The notes: a model not told the origin generated them from the sequence alone. Shown: positions 17,311 through 27,367, counted from the stretch's first letter. The stretch is DNA of 64,000 nucleotides from Flavobacteriales bacterium (GCA_026196775.1 JAPHUD010000028.1:62001-126000), one strand, 5' to 3'. Program-made: numbers and translations.

Positions 17311-18197
17311 GAAAAGGATTAACATTAGCAAGTATTGTTTTTTTTACTGTTTCTGTTTTTGCACAAACAGTTTCGGAAGAAAAAGTTTTTGTGAAAAATG
17401 CTTTTATCAATACACAATTAATTTCCGCCCAAACTACAGAAATGCTTCCAAAAAAATCGTGGGAATTTAAAATTCAGCATCGTTTTGCTAAAACAGGTTT
17501 TGATTCTACTTTGGTTCAAGAATTTTTAGGAATGGATCAAACAGCAAATATTCGATTGGCTCTTGGCTATAGTTTGGGAGAAAGACTTTATATTGCTGTT
17601 GGTAGAACAAAATTTTTAAAAACCTACGATTTTGAAGCCAAATATTTGCTACTAAAGCAACACAAGGAACAAACTATTCCAGTTTCTGTTGCTTTTTATG
17701 GTAATATGGCTATTAGAACCGAAAAATTCCCTACGGTTCCACAAAATGCTTTTTTTTCTGACTGGAAAACGCCTTTTGAATATAAGTCAGCACACAGATA
17801 TAGTTATAATACTCAAATGATAATATCATCAAAAATAACCGATGCTCTTTCATTACAGTTAACCCCAATTTTTGTTTATCATAATTTGGTAAGCCCAGGA
17901 CAAGTTAATCATACTTTAGCAGCGACACTTAGTGGTAGGTATAAAATAGGGTTGAATTCTGCCATAATTTTTGAGTATGGGCATGTTATTAATCATAGGA
18001 AACAAAGAGGAGAAAATTTTATTAACCCAGGAGCTATAGGTGTAGAGTTTGGTACCTCTGGACATTGTTTTCAGATTTTTGTAAGCTCAACCCAAAGTAT
18101 TTTAGATCAATATATTTATACCAATTCTTCTATCCCATATAGTGATGCGGAGTTTTTAATTGGGTTCAACATTAAACGAAACTTTTGGAGAAGATAA
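17307..18197 (+). CDS. DUF5777-family outer-membrane beta-barrel
   Basis: Outer-membrane barrel of unknown function, 296 residues. The signal peptide ends VFAQ (residue about 20). The mature part consists of alternating amphipathic strands, begins with FINTQLISAQTTEMLPKKSWEFKIQHRF and ends with an aromatic residue region, as barrels do. DUF5777 proteins are known as companions of cytochromes in Bacteroidota. Here it sits between a cytochrome c and two cytochrome-like lipoproteins, suggesting a conduit for electrons or a cofactor across the outer membrane (inference). Confidence 0.82.
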   Translation: MRKGLTLASIVFFTVSVFAQTVSEEKVFVKNAFINTQLISAQTTEMLPKKSWEFKIQHRFAKTGFDSTLVQEFLGMDQTANIRLALGYSLGERLYIAVGRTKFLKTYDFEAKYLLLKQHKEQTIPVSVAFYGNMAIRTEKFPTVPQNAFFSDWKTPFEYKSAHRYSYNTQMIISSKITDALSLQLTPIFVYHNLVSPGQVNHTLAATLSGRYKIGLNSAIIFEYGHVINHRKQRGENFINPGAIGVEFGTSGHCFQIFVSSTQSILDQYIYTNSSIPYSDAEFLIGFNIKRNFWRR

Positions 18198-18199
18198 TT

Positions 18200-18658
18200 A
18201 TGAAATCAAAATATACATTTTTATTGGTAAGCGTAGCAATAATGTTATTGTTTTCCTGTACCAAGGATAGCGGTCCTTATGTAGTTTATGAAGAAATTGT
18301 AAATGAACCTGTTAATAATGGAGGAACAAACGAACCTACTATTCCCAATCCAACAATTTACGCTTACACTATTTCTTATAATACACATGTTAAGAATATG
18401 CTGCAACTAAATTGTGTACAAGCATGTCATAGTCCGCAACATCCTAAACTAGATTTACGCCCACAAGTATCATATGCTCAACTGTTAACTGATGGGTTTA
18501 GTGCGCCTTATGTTAATTCAACAAATCCCGAACAAAGTAGTTTATACTTACATTTAGCCGGAGTTTATACTTTAATGCCTCAAGGTGGTCCTAAATTATC
18601 GCAAGGTAAAATTGATACTGTTTATACGTGGATTGCTCAAGGAGCCTTAAATAATTAA
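18200..18658 (+). CDS. cytochrome-like lipoprotein with a CX3CH haem motif
   Basis: Lipoprotein of 152 residues from the ATG at 18200; an in-frame ATG at 18185 lies inside the previous gene and precedes a poorer signal peptide. The lipobox is LFSC. The body matches cytochrome-like domains of the Planctomycete-cytochrome type (PKLDLRPQVSYAQLL, SSLYLHLAG, MPQGGPKLSQ, YTWIAQGAL). The haem motif reads CVQACH, one residue longer than CXXCH. The paralogue immediately downstream has a normal CTNCH. The first residues after the lipid Cys (TKDSGPY) are shared with that paralogue. Confidence 0.85.
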   Translation: MKSKYTFLLVSVAIMLLFSCTKDSGPYVVYEEIVNEPVNNGGTNEPTIPNPTIYAYTISYNTHVKNMLQLNCVQACHSPQHPKLDLRPQVSYAQLLTDGFSAPYVNSTNPEQSSLYLHLAGVYTLMPQGGPKLSQGKIDTVYTWIAQGALNN

Positions 18659-18660
18659 CT

Positions 18661-19065
18661 ATGATAAGAATAACATTAAGATATATCGCAGTTATTTTAT
18701 TAATTGGATTTTTTAGCGCTTGTAATAAAGATAAAGGTCCTTATTCAATAACACAAGAGTTAGATGTAAATGCAATAGATTCGGTTTCTTATGTTGTACA
18801 TGTACAGCCTATTTTTGATGCAAATTGTACTAATTGCCATAATGCTTCACATTCAAAATTAGATTTACAATCTGCGGTTTCATACAATCAATTATTATAT
18901 ACCGGATTTAGTGCATCTTATGTAAATGTTAGCAATCCTCCACAAAGTAAATTGTATTTACACTTAACAGGAGTTTTAGCTATAATGCCTCCCTCAGGAG
19001 CGATACAACAATCAGAACAAGATTTAATATTGAAGTGGATAGAACAAGATGCATTGGATAATTAA
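18661..19065 (+). CDS. cytochrome-like lipoprotein with a CXXCH motif
   Basis: Tandem paralogue of the preceding gene, 134 residues, starting 2 bases after its stop. Lipobox FFSAC (Cys22) followed by NKDKGPYS. The haem motif is CTNCH, followed by the shared body KLDLQSAVSYNQLLYTGFSA, SKLYLHLTG, MPPSGAI and LILKWIEQDALDN. MPP may provide the methionine ligand. It is the last gene of the cytochrome/DUF5777 unit and converges on the VOC gene with almost no spacing. Confidence 0.87.
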   Translation: MIRITLRYIAVILLIGFFSACNKDKGPYSITQELDVNAIDSVSYVVHVQPIFDANCTNCHNASHSKLDLQSAVSYNQLLYTGFSASYVNVSNPPQSKLYLHLTGVLAIMPPSGAIQQSEQDLILKWIEQDALDN

Positions 19066-19069
19066 TTAA

Positions 19070-19447
19070 CTACTCTTCAGCAAAAGCAATTACATGTCCA
19101 TCTGCATCGGCAATATAACCTGCATTATCTCCCCAATCTCTTTGTTGCATCAGACTAATCAATTTTGCACTTAGCTGTATTCCTCTTTTCATATATTCTT
19201 CAGCATTTTTTACTTTTAAATATAATTCGCAACGAGGAATTCCATTGCCTGTATGAGGATGAGGTGTTGCGTTTCCTAATATTTTGGCAATTCCGTTTTC
19301 GGGCATCAAACCTAATTTCGTTTTTTCCGAAAATTGAAATTCAGTCATGCCAGGTACATGTAATGATGGTTTTGTTCCTAACAATTTCTCATAGAACTGT
19401 TTACTTTTTTCTTGGTCGGCAACATAAAGTATAAATTGGGTGTGCAT
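19070..19447 (-). CDS. VOC-family (glyoxalase/bleomycin-resistance fold) protein
   Basis: Cytosolic metal-dependent fold of two beta-alpha-beta3 modules, 125 residues. Typical start FILYVADQEKSKQFYEKLLG and end DNAGYIADADGHVIAFAEE, with the glutamate ligand position near the C-terminus. Substrate unknown: many such proteins have no known activity. It lies 14 bases after the alpha-2-macroglobulin gene on the same strand. Confidence 0.88.
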   Translation of the reverse strand: MHTQFILYVADQEKSKQFYEKLLGTKPSLHVPGMTEFQFSEKTKLGLMPENGIAKILGNATPHPHTGNGIPRCELYLKVKNAEEYMKRGIQLSAKLISLMQQRDWGDNAGYIADADGHVIAFAEE

Positions 19448-19461
19448 TTTATAAATTTTAA

Positions 19462-22400
19462 TTACTTCACCAACACCCTAATTCCTTCTGAATGAGAAGT
19501 AAACTCAGGAGCATACATGCACTGAATACTTGTAATTCCGTTAGAAAAATCTCCGCTCATATTTACTCTCAAAGGATATTCAAATACATAAGTGCCTTTA
19601 GGTAAATAATCAAAAAAGAAGTTGGTAGCAGCATCTTTAGTACTTTCATAATAACCCAACCCATCCTGATAACGGTAGCCGGAAAAAACATTAATAGGCT
19701 CAAAACCTGCTGCTCGCATGTCTTTCATGTGCACGTATTCCATGTTTCTATCCACACGCAATTCTATACGTACTTTAATTTTATCACCTGGTTTTAAGGT
19801 AGTACCTTCATTAATCAGTTCAATTACAGGTCCTGCATCGGTATTGCGTTGTACAAATAGTTTTTTACTCAATTTTAATGGTGTTTCGTGTGTGGTAATT
19901 TTGTCTAATTGCTCAAAATATTGCCAATACATGGCTCCCCAAGCTACACCTTCATCTTTTTTGGTAACGGTAATGTTTCCCATTTCGGGCTTAATTTCCG
20001 TTTTGCTCCAAGAAGTTTTAAAATAACCTGTTCCGGCTTCTATTTTTACATCGTCCATTTTTTTAGGATCAATAAGCGTGTTACCTACTTTTATTTCCAC
20101 TAACTCATCACTTGCCAACAAATCAGTTCCTCTTAACAATAAAGCATAACAAGCTTCAGTAGTAGCTTTGGTAGTTCGCCAATTTTGTGTTTGCTTTTGT
20201 TTTAACAACCAAATTTTCATGGCTTCAACACTTTCTGTATCGTTAGTTACTTCATCAAAAGCTTCAATTAATAAGGCTTGTGTTTCAATTGGAGCTTGAT
20301 ACCAATAATAACCGCTAATGTTATCTTTCCAATACATGCCTAATTCATCGTGCAAAATGGCATTTTCTTTTAACGAAGCAATAATTTTTTGCTCGGTGTG
20401 GATGCCTGTTTTTGGCTGACCGTTTCTATGTAAAGCCAATGCTATCATTCCTTGCATGTAGCGACTTTTAGTTAACCAAAAATCATTCGCTTGTTTTAGG
20501 TAATAATTATATGCCTCTTTATTGCGGGAGCTGATTTCTACATCCGATAAGAAATAACTTCTAGCATACAAATACTGAATAATTTCATAATTCAAATGGT
20601 CTTTGGTCATATCCACTTGGTGTTTTTTCAACCATTCATAATCTTCTCTCACTCGGTTATCTAAATACAATACTGCTTTTTGAATCATGTTCCAAGTTTT
20701 GTAATCTTCACGAATGTTTTTTACTCCTAAATGGTCTAAATGTCCCATTCCCGTTACAATGTGTTGTGTGATGTATCTGCTTTCGGGCATGCCTTTAAAC
20801 CAAGTCCAACCACCATTAGAAACTTGCAATTGTTGCAATTTCATTTCTGCTCTACCTAACTCATTACTCATTCTGTTTAAATCAAATAATAAGCCTACAC
20901 GTTTTTTGCGTTCTCCTTCATTTTGAGCATTTAATACCCAAGGGGTTTCTTCCAACAACAAGGCTTTTAACTCCTGATTTTTCTCCAAATTAGATAAAAA
21001 TGCTTCGGGCGTACTATTTTTCCAGCTTTCAAATACATTTTTAATTTTAGGATTAGAGTTAGCAATGTGTGTAGCAATAGAATTCGCATAAAAGCGACTA
21101 AACGTTTGCTCGGCACATTCATAAGGATATTCCATTAAGTAAGGCAATGCTTGTATTGCATACCAAGCCGGATTAGAAGTAAATTCTAAAGTTAAACGAT
21201 GGTTTTTCATGGTGCTTGAAGTCCCGGAAGCCAACAGTTTATTGAATTTAAAATTGGTTGTTCCTTTGCCTCTAACAGGTAGTGGAAGTGATTCGGTTAC
21301 TAACATTCGGTTAGTTAACACCGGAATAGCCATTTCTTCCCCATCGGTAAAGTTGCCCGATTTAGCGATAACTTTATAAGTAATGGCTCCATAACCTTCC
21401 GGGATATTAATTTCCCAATTTACAGATGTACTTTTACCTTTTTTAGCGGAGAAGGTGTTGGTTTCTTTACTCATTAACAATTTATCTGAAATTGTTTTCA
21501 TGGTGAGTGCATCATAGAAATAAATTTTAGCTTCTCCTGTCAAGTCTTTTTCAGAAAGGTTGGTAATTTTTGTACTAAAAGTCATTTTATCGTTTTCTCT
21601 GAAAAAACGTGGTGCATTTGGATAAACCATCAGGTCTTTTTGCGTAACCGTTTCTTCGTAAATCATTCCTGTTTTTAAGTCTTTGGTATGAGCCAATCCC
21701 ATAAATTTCCATTTGGTTAATGCTTCAGGAATAGTAAATTTGATGATGATTTCGCCTTTTTCGTTGGTTTCCAAATGTGGATAGAAAAAAGCTGTTTCAT
21801 TAAAGTTACTTCTAGCTTTTACTGCATCTAAACCACCTGAATTGTCTTGTTGTTGCTCGGCAAATTTTTCTCCGGCAGCCAATGTTTGTGAAACAGTTGT
21901 TACATCCATATTTTTATCTTCATCTTTACTAATCATTCCTGAAGAAGGAGCTCTAGATTTTTTTGGCGATGATTTGCCCGAAGTTTCTTCTAAAGCAACC
22001 TCTTCTCTTTCAATTTCTCCATCATCTAAATAATCTCCTTCAGATTGAGGACGATTTGCTGCTAAATCATATTTATAATAGCCATAATTGTTGTATCGAT
22101 AATAGTTAAACCCAAACCAATTAAGTTGGTCGTAATAAATGGCTTTTTGGTTATATAAATACGGATTCCATTCTTTGGCTAACAATTGAGCATTTTTATC
22201 GCTAAAACCATTGTTATTTTGCCAATAACGCTGACTGTAATCGTAGTGATGCACATTTAATCCCCAGTAATTCGGACGGAAAGCATCTAACGAAGCATCG
22301 TATAAAGCTGCTACCATTTCAGCAGCTACTTTTTCTCCTTTTTTACCTTTAATTTTCAGTTTCCATTCTTCTTTTTGTCCAGGCAATAATTTGTTTCTGA

Positions 22401-25400
22401 ATGTTTCAAATTCAATATCCAATTGTTTGTTGGTGTACGGAACAGTAACCGTACTTGTAAAATTAAAATGTCGGTTGTGTTTTACCAACATAAAGTGCAC
22501 ATGGAAATTTCCTCTGTATTTTTCTATAATAGGGATGCTAATTTTTTGCTGTGCAACACTTAGTGAAATACGTTTTTGTTCCACAATTTTACCTTTGTGT
22601 TCTATTTCGTATAAAATTTCCACATTTTTGGCAGCCGTAGCTATTAAAAATGATGCGTTTTCGCCCGGTTCTCCATTAATTTTCAGCGGAGTAAACCAAG
22701 CAATATCATTGGTTGAAGGATATTTTTCATGTTCTCCATATACATTGAAATACTTGATTTCTTTCACTTCCTGACCAAATTTATCTTTGGTGATGGCTTC
22801 CATTATATACCATCCCGAATTCCATCCTGGCAGTTTAAACAAACGAAGTGATTTTTTGTTGGCGGTGTTAAAATCATGGTCGTAAACTTTAATGTTCTTT
22901 TCCCATTTGTAAACATTGTTTTCCTCCTCAAACTCATCCATTGGAAAATGTTTTTCATACTCATTTTTGCTCATTAAGTGAACATCTCCTTTGCTCCAAT
23001 AGCGTTTTTTATAAATTTTTGTAGGCATTTTCAACGCCCAAATTTTTACATTTCCTGCTGCAGCTTCAAATTCTCCGTTGAGGTTGGTAGTAGTAAAATC
23101 AATAGTGTCCACACCATTTTTGTTGATTTTTTCTGCAATACCAATATTGATATTGAGAGCTTTGTAACCTACTCTAGCATAAGTGGTGGAACTATGTGTT
23201 TCTCCATTAATATCAGTTACATCAGCATAAATAGTGTAAGAATAAGTAGGAGAATACTTTTTATTGACAGATTTATCTGCCTTGGCAATAAAATCAATCT
23301 TGAACTCACCATTGTCATCGGTGGTGGTAGTTCCATTGGTTATTTCCATTTCGGCAGATTGAGGCCAATATCCCCAACGGTAATAACACCAATAAGGGAA
23401 AGAAGCATTTCTTACCACACGATAAGTTACTGTTGCTTCATCTAATGCAGCTCCTGAGTAAGTTTTAGCATTACCTATAACATTTACATTTTCTTCTAAT
23501 TTGTAAGTACCTTTTATGGGTTCAAACTTCACCTCAAATTTTGGACGTTTGTATTCTTCTACTGAAATGTATTTTGAGCCGTAGCTGTCGGAAATATACA
23601 TTTGTCCGTTTAGTCCGTTGTTGGGAGCTACAAAAGAACCGCTAAACGTTCCGTATTCGTTGGTAGTTAATTTTAAATCAGCCACTTTCTGATTATTCAC
23701 ATCATAAAAAGTTACCGTTGACTTAAAATTAGTTTTGATTTTATTGTTTTTGTTGGCATCAGTTTCCAACACAATTCCTTTAAAATAAACCGTCTGCCCC
23801 GGACGATAAATGGCTCTGTCAGTAAAAAATATAGTACTAGTTTGGGTTTTATTATCCTCATAATAATGATATTGATAATAGCTGTCTTCGGTATTTAGTC
23901 TGTCGTCTCCTTTAGAAAAATCGACATAAAAATTACGGTATTCTTTACTGCTTCCTACACTAAAAAATCCGTTAGCATCAGTAGTTTTGGTGGCTAAGGT
24001 TTTCCATTCATAATTACGGAACGTGTAGTTGTATTTTTGGTAATACAATTTTGCCGAAACACCTTGTAAGGGTTTCCCTGTATTTCTATCCATCACAAAA
24101 AATTCCATGGATTCGTTGGTGTTTCTTCTTGTTAGGTAACTGATATTGCTTACCCAAAATGGAGAAATGGCAATGGCTTCTTTATCGAAATGAAAAGCAT
24201 TGGTAGTGGAAGTCAGTAAGATATAAAATCCTTTTTCTAAAGCGTCTATTTTTATTTCACCAGAATGTTCTCTGTAATCGCCATCATTTACAAGTGTGGT
24301 TTTCCATTCTTTAACCAGCTTAGAAGCAAGTAGTTTTTCTAATCTTTTTTCGCTATCATTATTCTCATTCCATTTCTTAAAATCATCATAATCAACCTTT
24401 ACCAATTTATGAAAAACGGTATCCAAGTTTTTGTAGGAAATCAATGCTTTTAGCTGTTCGTTAGGAATATTGGCAGTTTCAGTTTTTACGTTTAGAGATT
24501 TTTTGTTCAATTCATTTTCCAATTGTTTGCATAAATCTGCTCCGTAAGTGTTGGGGTATTTTTTAATGGCATTTTTGCACATGTTCATGGCAGTTTGTAA
24601 ATCCCATTTGTACTTTTTGGGTTCGTTGGAGTTAAAAGCATTTCCACGAGCTTGATACACTTTTGCCATTTCATAAACTACTTCGGCTGTAGAAGTATCT
24701 TCAGGAAAACGTATGTATAATTTTGATAAAGCTTCATAATAAAGCGTATCAGCATTATCGAAAGCTGCATAACTTTTTACAAATTTTAATCGTTTCAATT
24801 CTACATCAATTAGTGCACTCGGGTTGGTATCATTAATATGAATATTGGTTAGATTTTGCAGGATTTGCAACGCATAATATTTTAACGAAAGCGAATCTTT
24901 TGATGAAATTTTTAATTTAGAAAAAGTAGGAAAAGGCATAATGTAAGAAGAATCATCCAAAGCAAATTCATATATCGGTTTGGTAATGCTGGGTTCTTCA
25001 TTCATAAAGAAATCGATGGCTCGGTGAGCTAAAAAATCATACAAGGTAGGACGGTATTTTCTACCATTTTTATGGATAATAATTTCATCAAAAGTCTCTA
25101 CAGGCGTTCTTTTCAGGCTATCGATATTTTTAATAGAAAGTTGATAATGTTTAATGGTTTCGGTGGTAATTTTTTTCAAATCCCAAGTAGCAATATCGTT
25201 GTTTTCGAAGTTGGTGGTAGCGGAGCGGTTATAAAATTTCCAGCGGTTATTTTGATAATACATCCAATACAATTCTCCAATAATAGAATGAAGCATTGGA
25301 TTTAAAGGGTATTCTGCAGTTTTAGCAACACTATCTAATTCGTTGAGGGTATTTACAAAAGCATTTTCTTCTACATAACTTTGTAATTTAGCTTTTACGA

Positions 25401-25677
25401 TGAGTGTTTTTACAATTTGTTCGTGATTGTTTTCAGCAGCAGCTTTTTTGGCAATGTTTTCTACTTCGGTAAGTGCAGATTTGGTTAAGCCGTTTTGTTC
25501 TAATGAATCTACTTTCTTCCAATCTGCTTTATACACATCGCCTTTGGCATAAACCAACACGGGCTGACGGGTATTCTCGTCATCAGACACACTATTGGGA
25601 GAAGAACATTGAATTAAAAAAGTGCTTATAAATGCTACTAATAAAATGTAGCTGAATTTGGACATTAATTTTTGCAT
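19462..25677 (-). CDS. bacterial alpha-2-macroglobulin lipoprotein (2071 aa)
   Basis: Very large envelope protein thought to trap proteases. Lipobox FLIQC (Cys24). Residues about 30-440 form an N-terminal helical repeat-like region particular to Bacteroidota versions, followed by a carboxypeptidase-regulatory-like fold (GKPLQGVSAKLYY), MG domains (IYRPGQTVYFKG), the A2M core (ETAFFYPHLETNEKGEIIIKF) and the thioester region YPYECAEQTFSR with Cys1521 and Gln1524. The CxEQ motif is intact, so the bait-and-trap chemistry should work. Its usual partner, penicillin-binding protein 1C, is not in the window. It is 100 bases downstream of the Wzi-like gene. Confidence 0.93.
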   Translation of the reverse strand: MQKLMSKFSYILLVAFISTFLIQCSSPNSVSDDENTRQPVLVYAKGDVYKADWKKVDSLEQNGLTKSALTEVENIAKKAAAENNHEQIVKTLIVKAKLQSYVEENAFVNTLNELDSVAKTAEYPLNPMLHSIIGELYWMYYQNNRWKFYNRSATTNFENNDIATWDLKKITTETIKHYQLSIKNIDSLKRTPVETFDEIIIHKNGRKYRPTLYDFLAHRAIDFFMNEEPSITKPIYEFALDDSSYIMPFPTFSKLKISSKDSLSLKYYALQILQNLTNIHINDTNPSALIDVELKRLKFVKSYAAFDNADTLYYEALSKLYIRFPEDTSTAEVVYEMAKVYQARGNAFNSNEPKKYKWDLQTAMNMCKNAIKKYPNTYGADLCKQLENELNKKSLNVKTETANIPNEQLKALISYKNLDTVFHKLVKVDYDDFKKWNENNDSEKRLEKLLASKLVKEWKTTLVNDGDYREHSGEIKIDALEKGFYILLTSTTNAFHFDKEAIAISPFWVSNISYLTRRNTNESMEFFVMDRNTGKPLQGVSAKLYYQKYNYTFRNYEWKTLATKTTDANGFFSVGSSKEYRNFYVDFSKGDDRLNTEDSYYQYHYYEDNKTQTSTIFFTDRAIYRPGQTVYFKGIVLETDANKNNKIKTNFKSTVTFYDVNNQKVADLKLTTNEYGTFSGSFVAPNNGLNGQMYISDSYGSKYISVEEYKRPKFEVKFEPIKGTYKLEENVNVIGNAKTYSGAALDEATVTYRVVRNASFPYWCYYRWGYWPQSAEMEITNGTTTTDDNGEFKIDFIAKADKSVNKKYSPTYSYTIYADVTDINGETHSSTTYARVGYKALNINIGIAEKINKNGVDTIDFTTTNLNGEFEAAAGNVKIWALKMPTKIYKKRYWSKGDVHLMSKNEYEKHFPMDEFEEENNVYKWEKNIKVYDHDFNTANKKSLRLFKLPGWNSGWYIMEAITKDKFGQEVKEIKYFNVYGEHEKYPSTNDIAWFTPLKINGEPGENASFLIATAAKNVEILYEIEHKGKIVEQKRISLSVAQQKISIPIIEKYRGNFHVHFMLVKHNRHFNFTSTVTVPYTNKQLDIEFETFRNKLLPGQKEEWKLKIKGKKGEKVAAEMVAALYDASLDAFRPNYWGLNVHHYDYSQRYWQNNNGFSDKNAQLLAKEWNPYLYNQKAIYYDQLNWFGFNYYRYNNYGYYKYDLAANRPQSEGDYLDDGEIEREEVALEETSGKSSPKKSRAPSSGMISKDEDKNMDVTTVSQTLAAGEKFAEQQQDNSGGLDAVKARSNFNETAFFYPHLETNEKGEIIIKFTIPEALTKWKFMGLAHTKDLKTGMIYEETVTQKDLMVYPNAPRFFRENDKMTFSTKITNLSEKDLTGEAKIYFYDALTMKTISDKLLMSKETNTFSAKKGKSTSVNWEINIPEGYGAITYKVIAKSGNFTDGEEMAIPVLTNRMLVTESLPLPVRGKGTTNFKFNKLLASGTSSTMKNHRLTLEFTSNPAWYAIQALPYLMEYPYECAEQTFSRFYANSIATHIANSNPKIKNVFESWKNSTPEAFLSNLEKNQELKALLLEETPWVLNAQNEGERKKRVGLLFDLNRMSNELGRAEMKLQQLQVSNGGWTWFKGMPESRYITQHIVTGMGHLDHLGVKNIREDYKTWNMIQKAVLYLDNRVREDYEWLKKHQVDMTKDHLNYEIIQYLYARSYFLSDVEISSRNKEAYNYYLKQANDFWLTKSRYMQGMIALALHRNGQPKTGIHTEQKIIASLKENAILHDELGMYWKDNISGYYWYQAPIETQALLIEAFDEVTNDTESVEAMKIWLLKQKQTQNWRTTKATTEACYALLLRGTDLLASDELVEIKVGNTLIDPKKMDDVKIEAGTGYFKTSWSKTEIKPEMGNITVTKKDEGVAWGAMYWQYFEQLDKITTHETPLKLSKKLFVQRNTDAGPVIELINEGTTLKPGDKIKVRIELRVDRNMEYVHMKDMRAAGFEPINVFSGYRYQDGLGYYESTKDAATNFFFDYLPKGTYVFEYPLRVNMSGDFSNGITSIQCMYAPEFTSHSEGIRVLVK

Positions 25678-25700
25678 AAGTTTTAGGTTTTACGAGATAG

Positions 25701-25724
25701 ATGCAATGAATTATAAAATTGCAT
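25701..25724. promoter_or_regulatory. inverted repeat upstream of the alpha-2-macroglobulin gene
   Basis: ATGCAAT (25701-25707) and ATTGCAT (25718-25724) are perfect inverted arms, 10 bases apart, 24-47 bases upstream of the start at 25677. It could be an operator or an mRNA hairpin. No clear TAnnTTTG was found nearby. Confidence 0.3.
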
Positions 25725-25777
25725 AAAAATTAGGAAAGAAAGTAGAAATTAAAACTAAAACTTGTGTTTTCAGGAAT

Positions 25778-27367
25778 TTAAAAATCACTATACCTATTGG
25801 TAATGGCTGTTTTTAAACCAATAAAAAACATGTTGGAAGAAAGGTCAGCATAATTATTCGTGGACGTTCTATTGGTGACTCCGGCTTGTAGTATTATGTT
25901 CGATTTCGGATTTAACACGTAAGAGATTTTTACGGTATTGTTCAAGATGTTGGTTTTTAATCCGTTGAGTGTGTAGTATCCGTAGTCGTCTTCACGGTTG
26001 TTATAAGGTTGGTAAACATCCTGACCTAAAGAATAGCCGTTGGTATCTAAACCTACTTTTGCTAATGTGCTGTGCAGTTCAAAAATCCAACGTTTTTTGG
26101 CATAAAAAGCTGAGGCAGTTATTTCTTTAAAATTTGCTCCTAGTGGATGAGCTAACGGAGCATTAAAATGCGCATAGTTTTGAAGCGTGCTTACATTGGT
26201 ACTTCTATAAAAATAACTGTAAGTAAAAGGTCTTACTTCGTTATATTCTAATTGCAAACGCAATCTTTTAATGTTGAGTGGTTCTATAAATTTTAATCCG
26301 GCTTGAACGCCATATTTGTTTGCCCACCAACCGTTTCCTGCTTTTAATTCTTCCAACAAAAATTCATCAAATAATAATTGTCCGTAAAAGATATATTTTT
26401 TTAAGATGCGCATTTTTATGCTTCCACCCATTAGTGCATTATCAGATGAACCCAAAGCATATTCTGTAGAACGTAAAAAGATAATTGGGTTTAAGTAAGA
26501 TAAATCATAACCTCTATAAAATTCTTTTTCTTGCGATTGAAAAACAATGCTTTCAAAAAAGCCTAAGTTCAACCATTTGGTAACATTCATGCTCAAATAG
26601 TGTGTAGTAGCAAATTTTTGCATGTAATTATTATAAATTCCATTAGTAAAACGAATATCTTGATGATTAGAATACAAAGCCATGTATTTAATCTTCCAAA
26701 TGTTGGCAGTAGCTTTTAAATAAGGATAGCTATTAGCAACATCCGACAATAAAAGTGAACGATAACCGTCACCAATAAAATGCTTGCCGTAACCTGCTTG
26801 TATGGTAAAAACATCGTTGGGTGTAAAGGTTAAATTTCCTTGAGAAAAAATGGCAGCATCATTTTTTGTATAACCATACCCCGGACTAATATGCTTGGTT
26901 TGAATCATTGCATCAATATGGCTAGGATAAGTGGAATAATCGTAAAGAAAAGCAAATTCGGCACTCCATTTTTCGCCTAAAGCAGCTTGTAGCTGAACTC
27001 CGGCACTAGTTTCCAATAAATTTTCACTGTAATTGTCAGCTTTTTCTAGAGTGCTTATGGCGTTTATAATAGGGTTGATGTTAAAGTAGAAATTACCTTG
27101 TTTTTCGATAAGATGTTGATTGAATAGTTGATTGACAAACCCTTTTGAAGTGCTTAATTGCAATTGAGAGATGGTAGTATCGTAAGGAATAATTCTGTCA
27201 ACTTCTTTTTTGTTATAAGGTTTTATTGCTGCATGAAAATCAACAGCGGTATCTAAATGATTTAAATACAGGTATTCAAAAGTACGTTCGTTATTAATAT
27301 TAAAATTTTGTGCTAATACAGATTGAAAAGCACTTAATAATAAGAATATGTAGAGGAGTACTCTCAT
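25778..27367 (-). CDS. Wzi/RemB-like outer-membrane beta-barrel, copy 1
   Basis: Outer-membrane barrel of the capsule-assembly Wzi-like type, similar to RemB proteins of gliding Bacteroidota. The 529 residues have a signal peptide (SVLAQ at about 20). Recognisable blocks: FTIQAGYGKHFIGDGYRSLLLSD, then a late block YAHFNAPLAHPLGANF, and the end MFFIGLKTAITNRYSDF. All three have close counterparts in the protein at 28410. It overlaps the WecA-like gene by 4 bases, so all three genes form one operon. Likely role: polysaccharide attachment or gliding surface function. Confidence 0.8.
   Translation of the reverse strand: MRVLLYIFLLLSAFQSVLAQNFNINNERTFEYLYLNHLDTAVDFHAAIKPYNKKEVDRIIPYDTTISQLQLSTSKGFVNQLFNQHLIEKQGNFYFNINPIINAISTLEKADNYSENLLETSAGVQLQAALGEKWSAEFAFLYDYSTYPSHIDAMIQTKHISPGYGYTKNDAAIFSQGNLTFTPNDVFTIQAGYGKHFIGDGYRSLLLSDVANSYPYLKATANIWKIKYMALYSNHQDIRFTNGIYNNYMQKFATTHYLSMNVTKWLNLGFFESIVFQSQEKEFYRGYDLSYLNPIIFLRSTEYALGSSDNALMGGSIKMRILKKYIFYGQLLFDEFLLEELKAGNGWWANKYGVQAGLKFIEPLNIKRLRLQLEYNEVRPFTYSYFYRSTNVSTLQNYAHFNAPLAHPLGANFKEITASAFYAKKRWIFELHSTLAKVGLDTNGYSLGQDVYQPYNNREDDYGYYTLNGLKTNILNNTVKISYVLNPKSNIILQAGVTNRTSTNNYADLSSNMFFIGLKTAITNRYSDF

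Noticed and set aside
22391-23445. Open frames of 127-155 codons on the + strand, antisense to the alpha-2-macroglobulin gene
   Set aside because: They lie inside a continuous 2071-residue coding frame with clear domains, their translations show no domain or signal, and no other evidence supports them.
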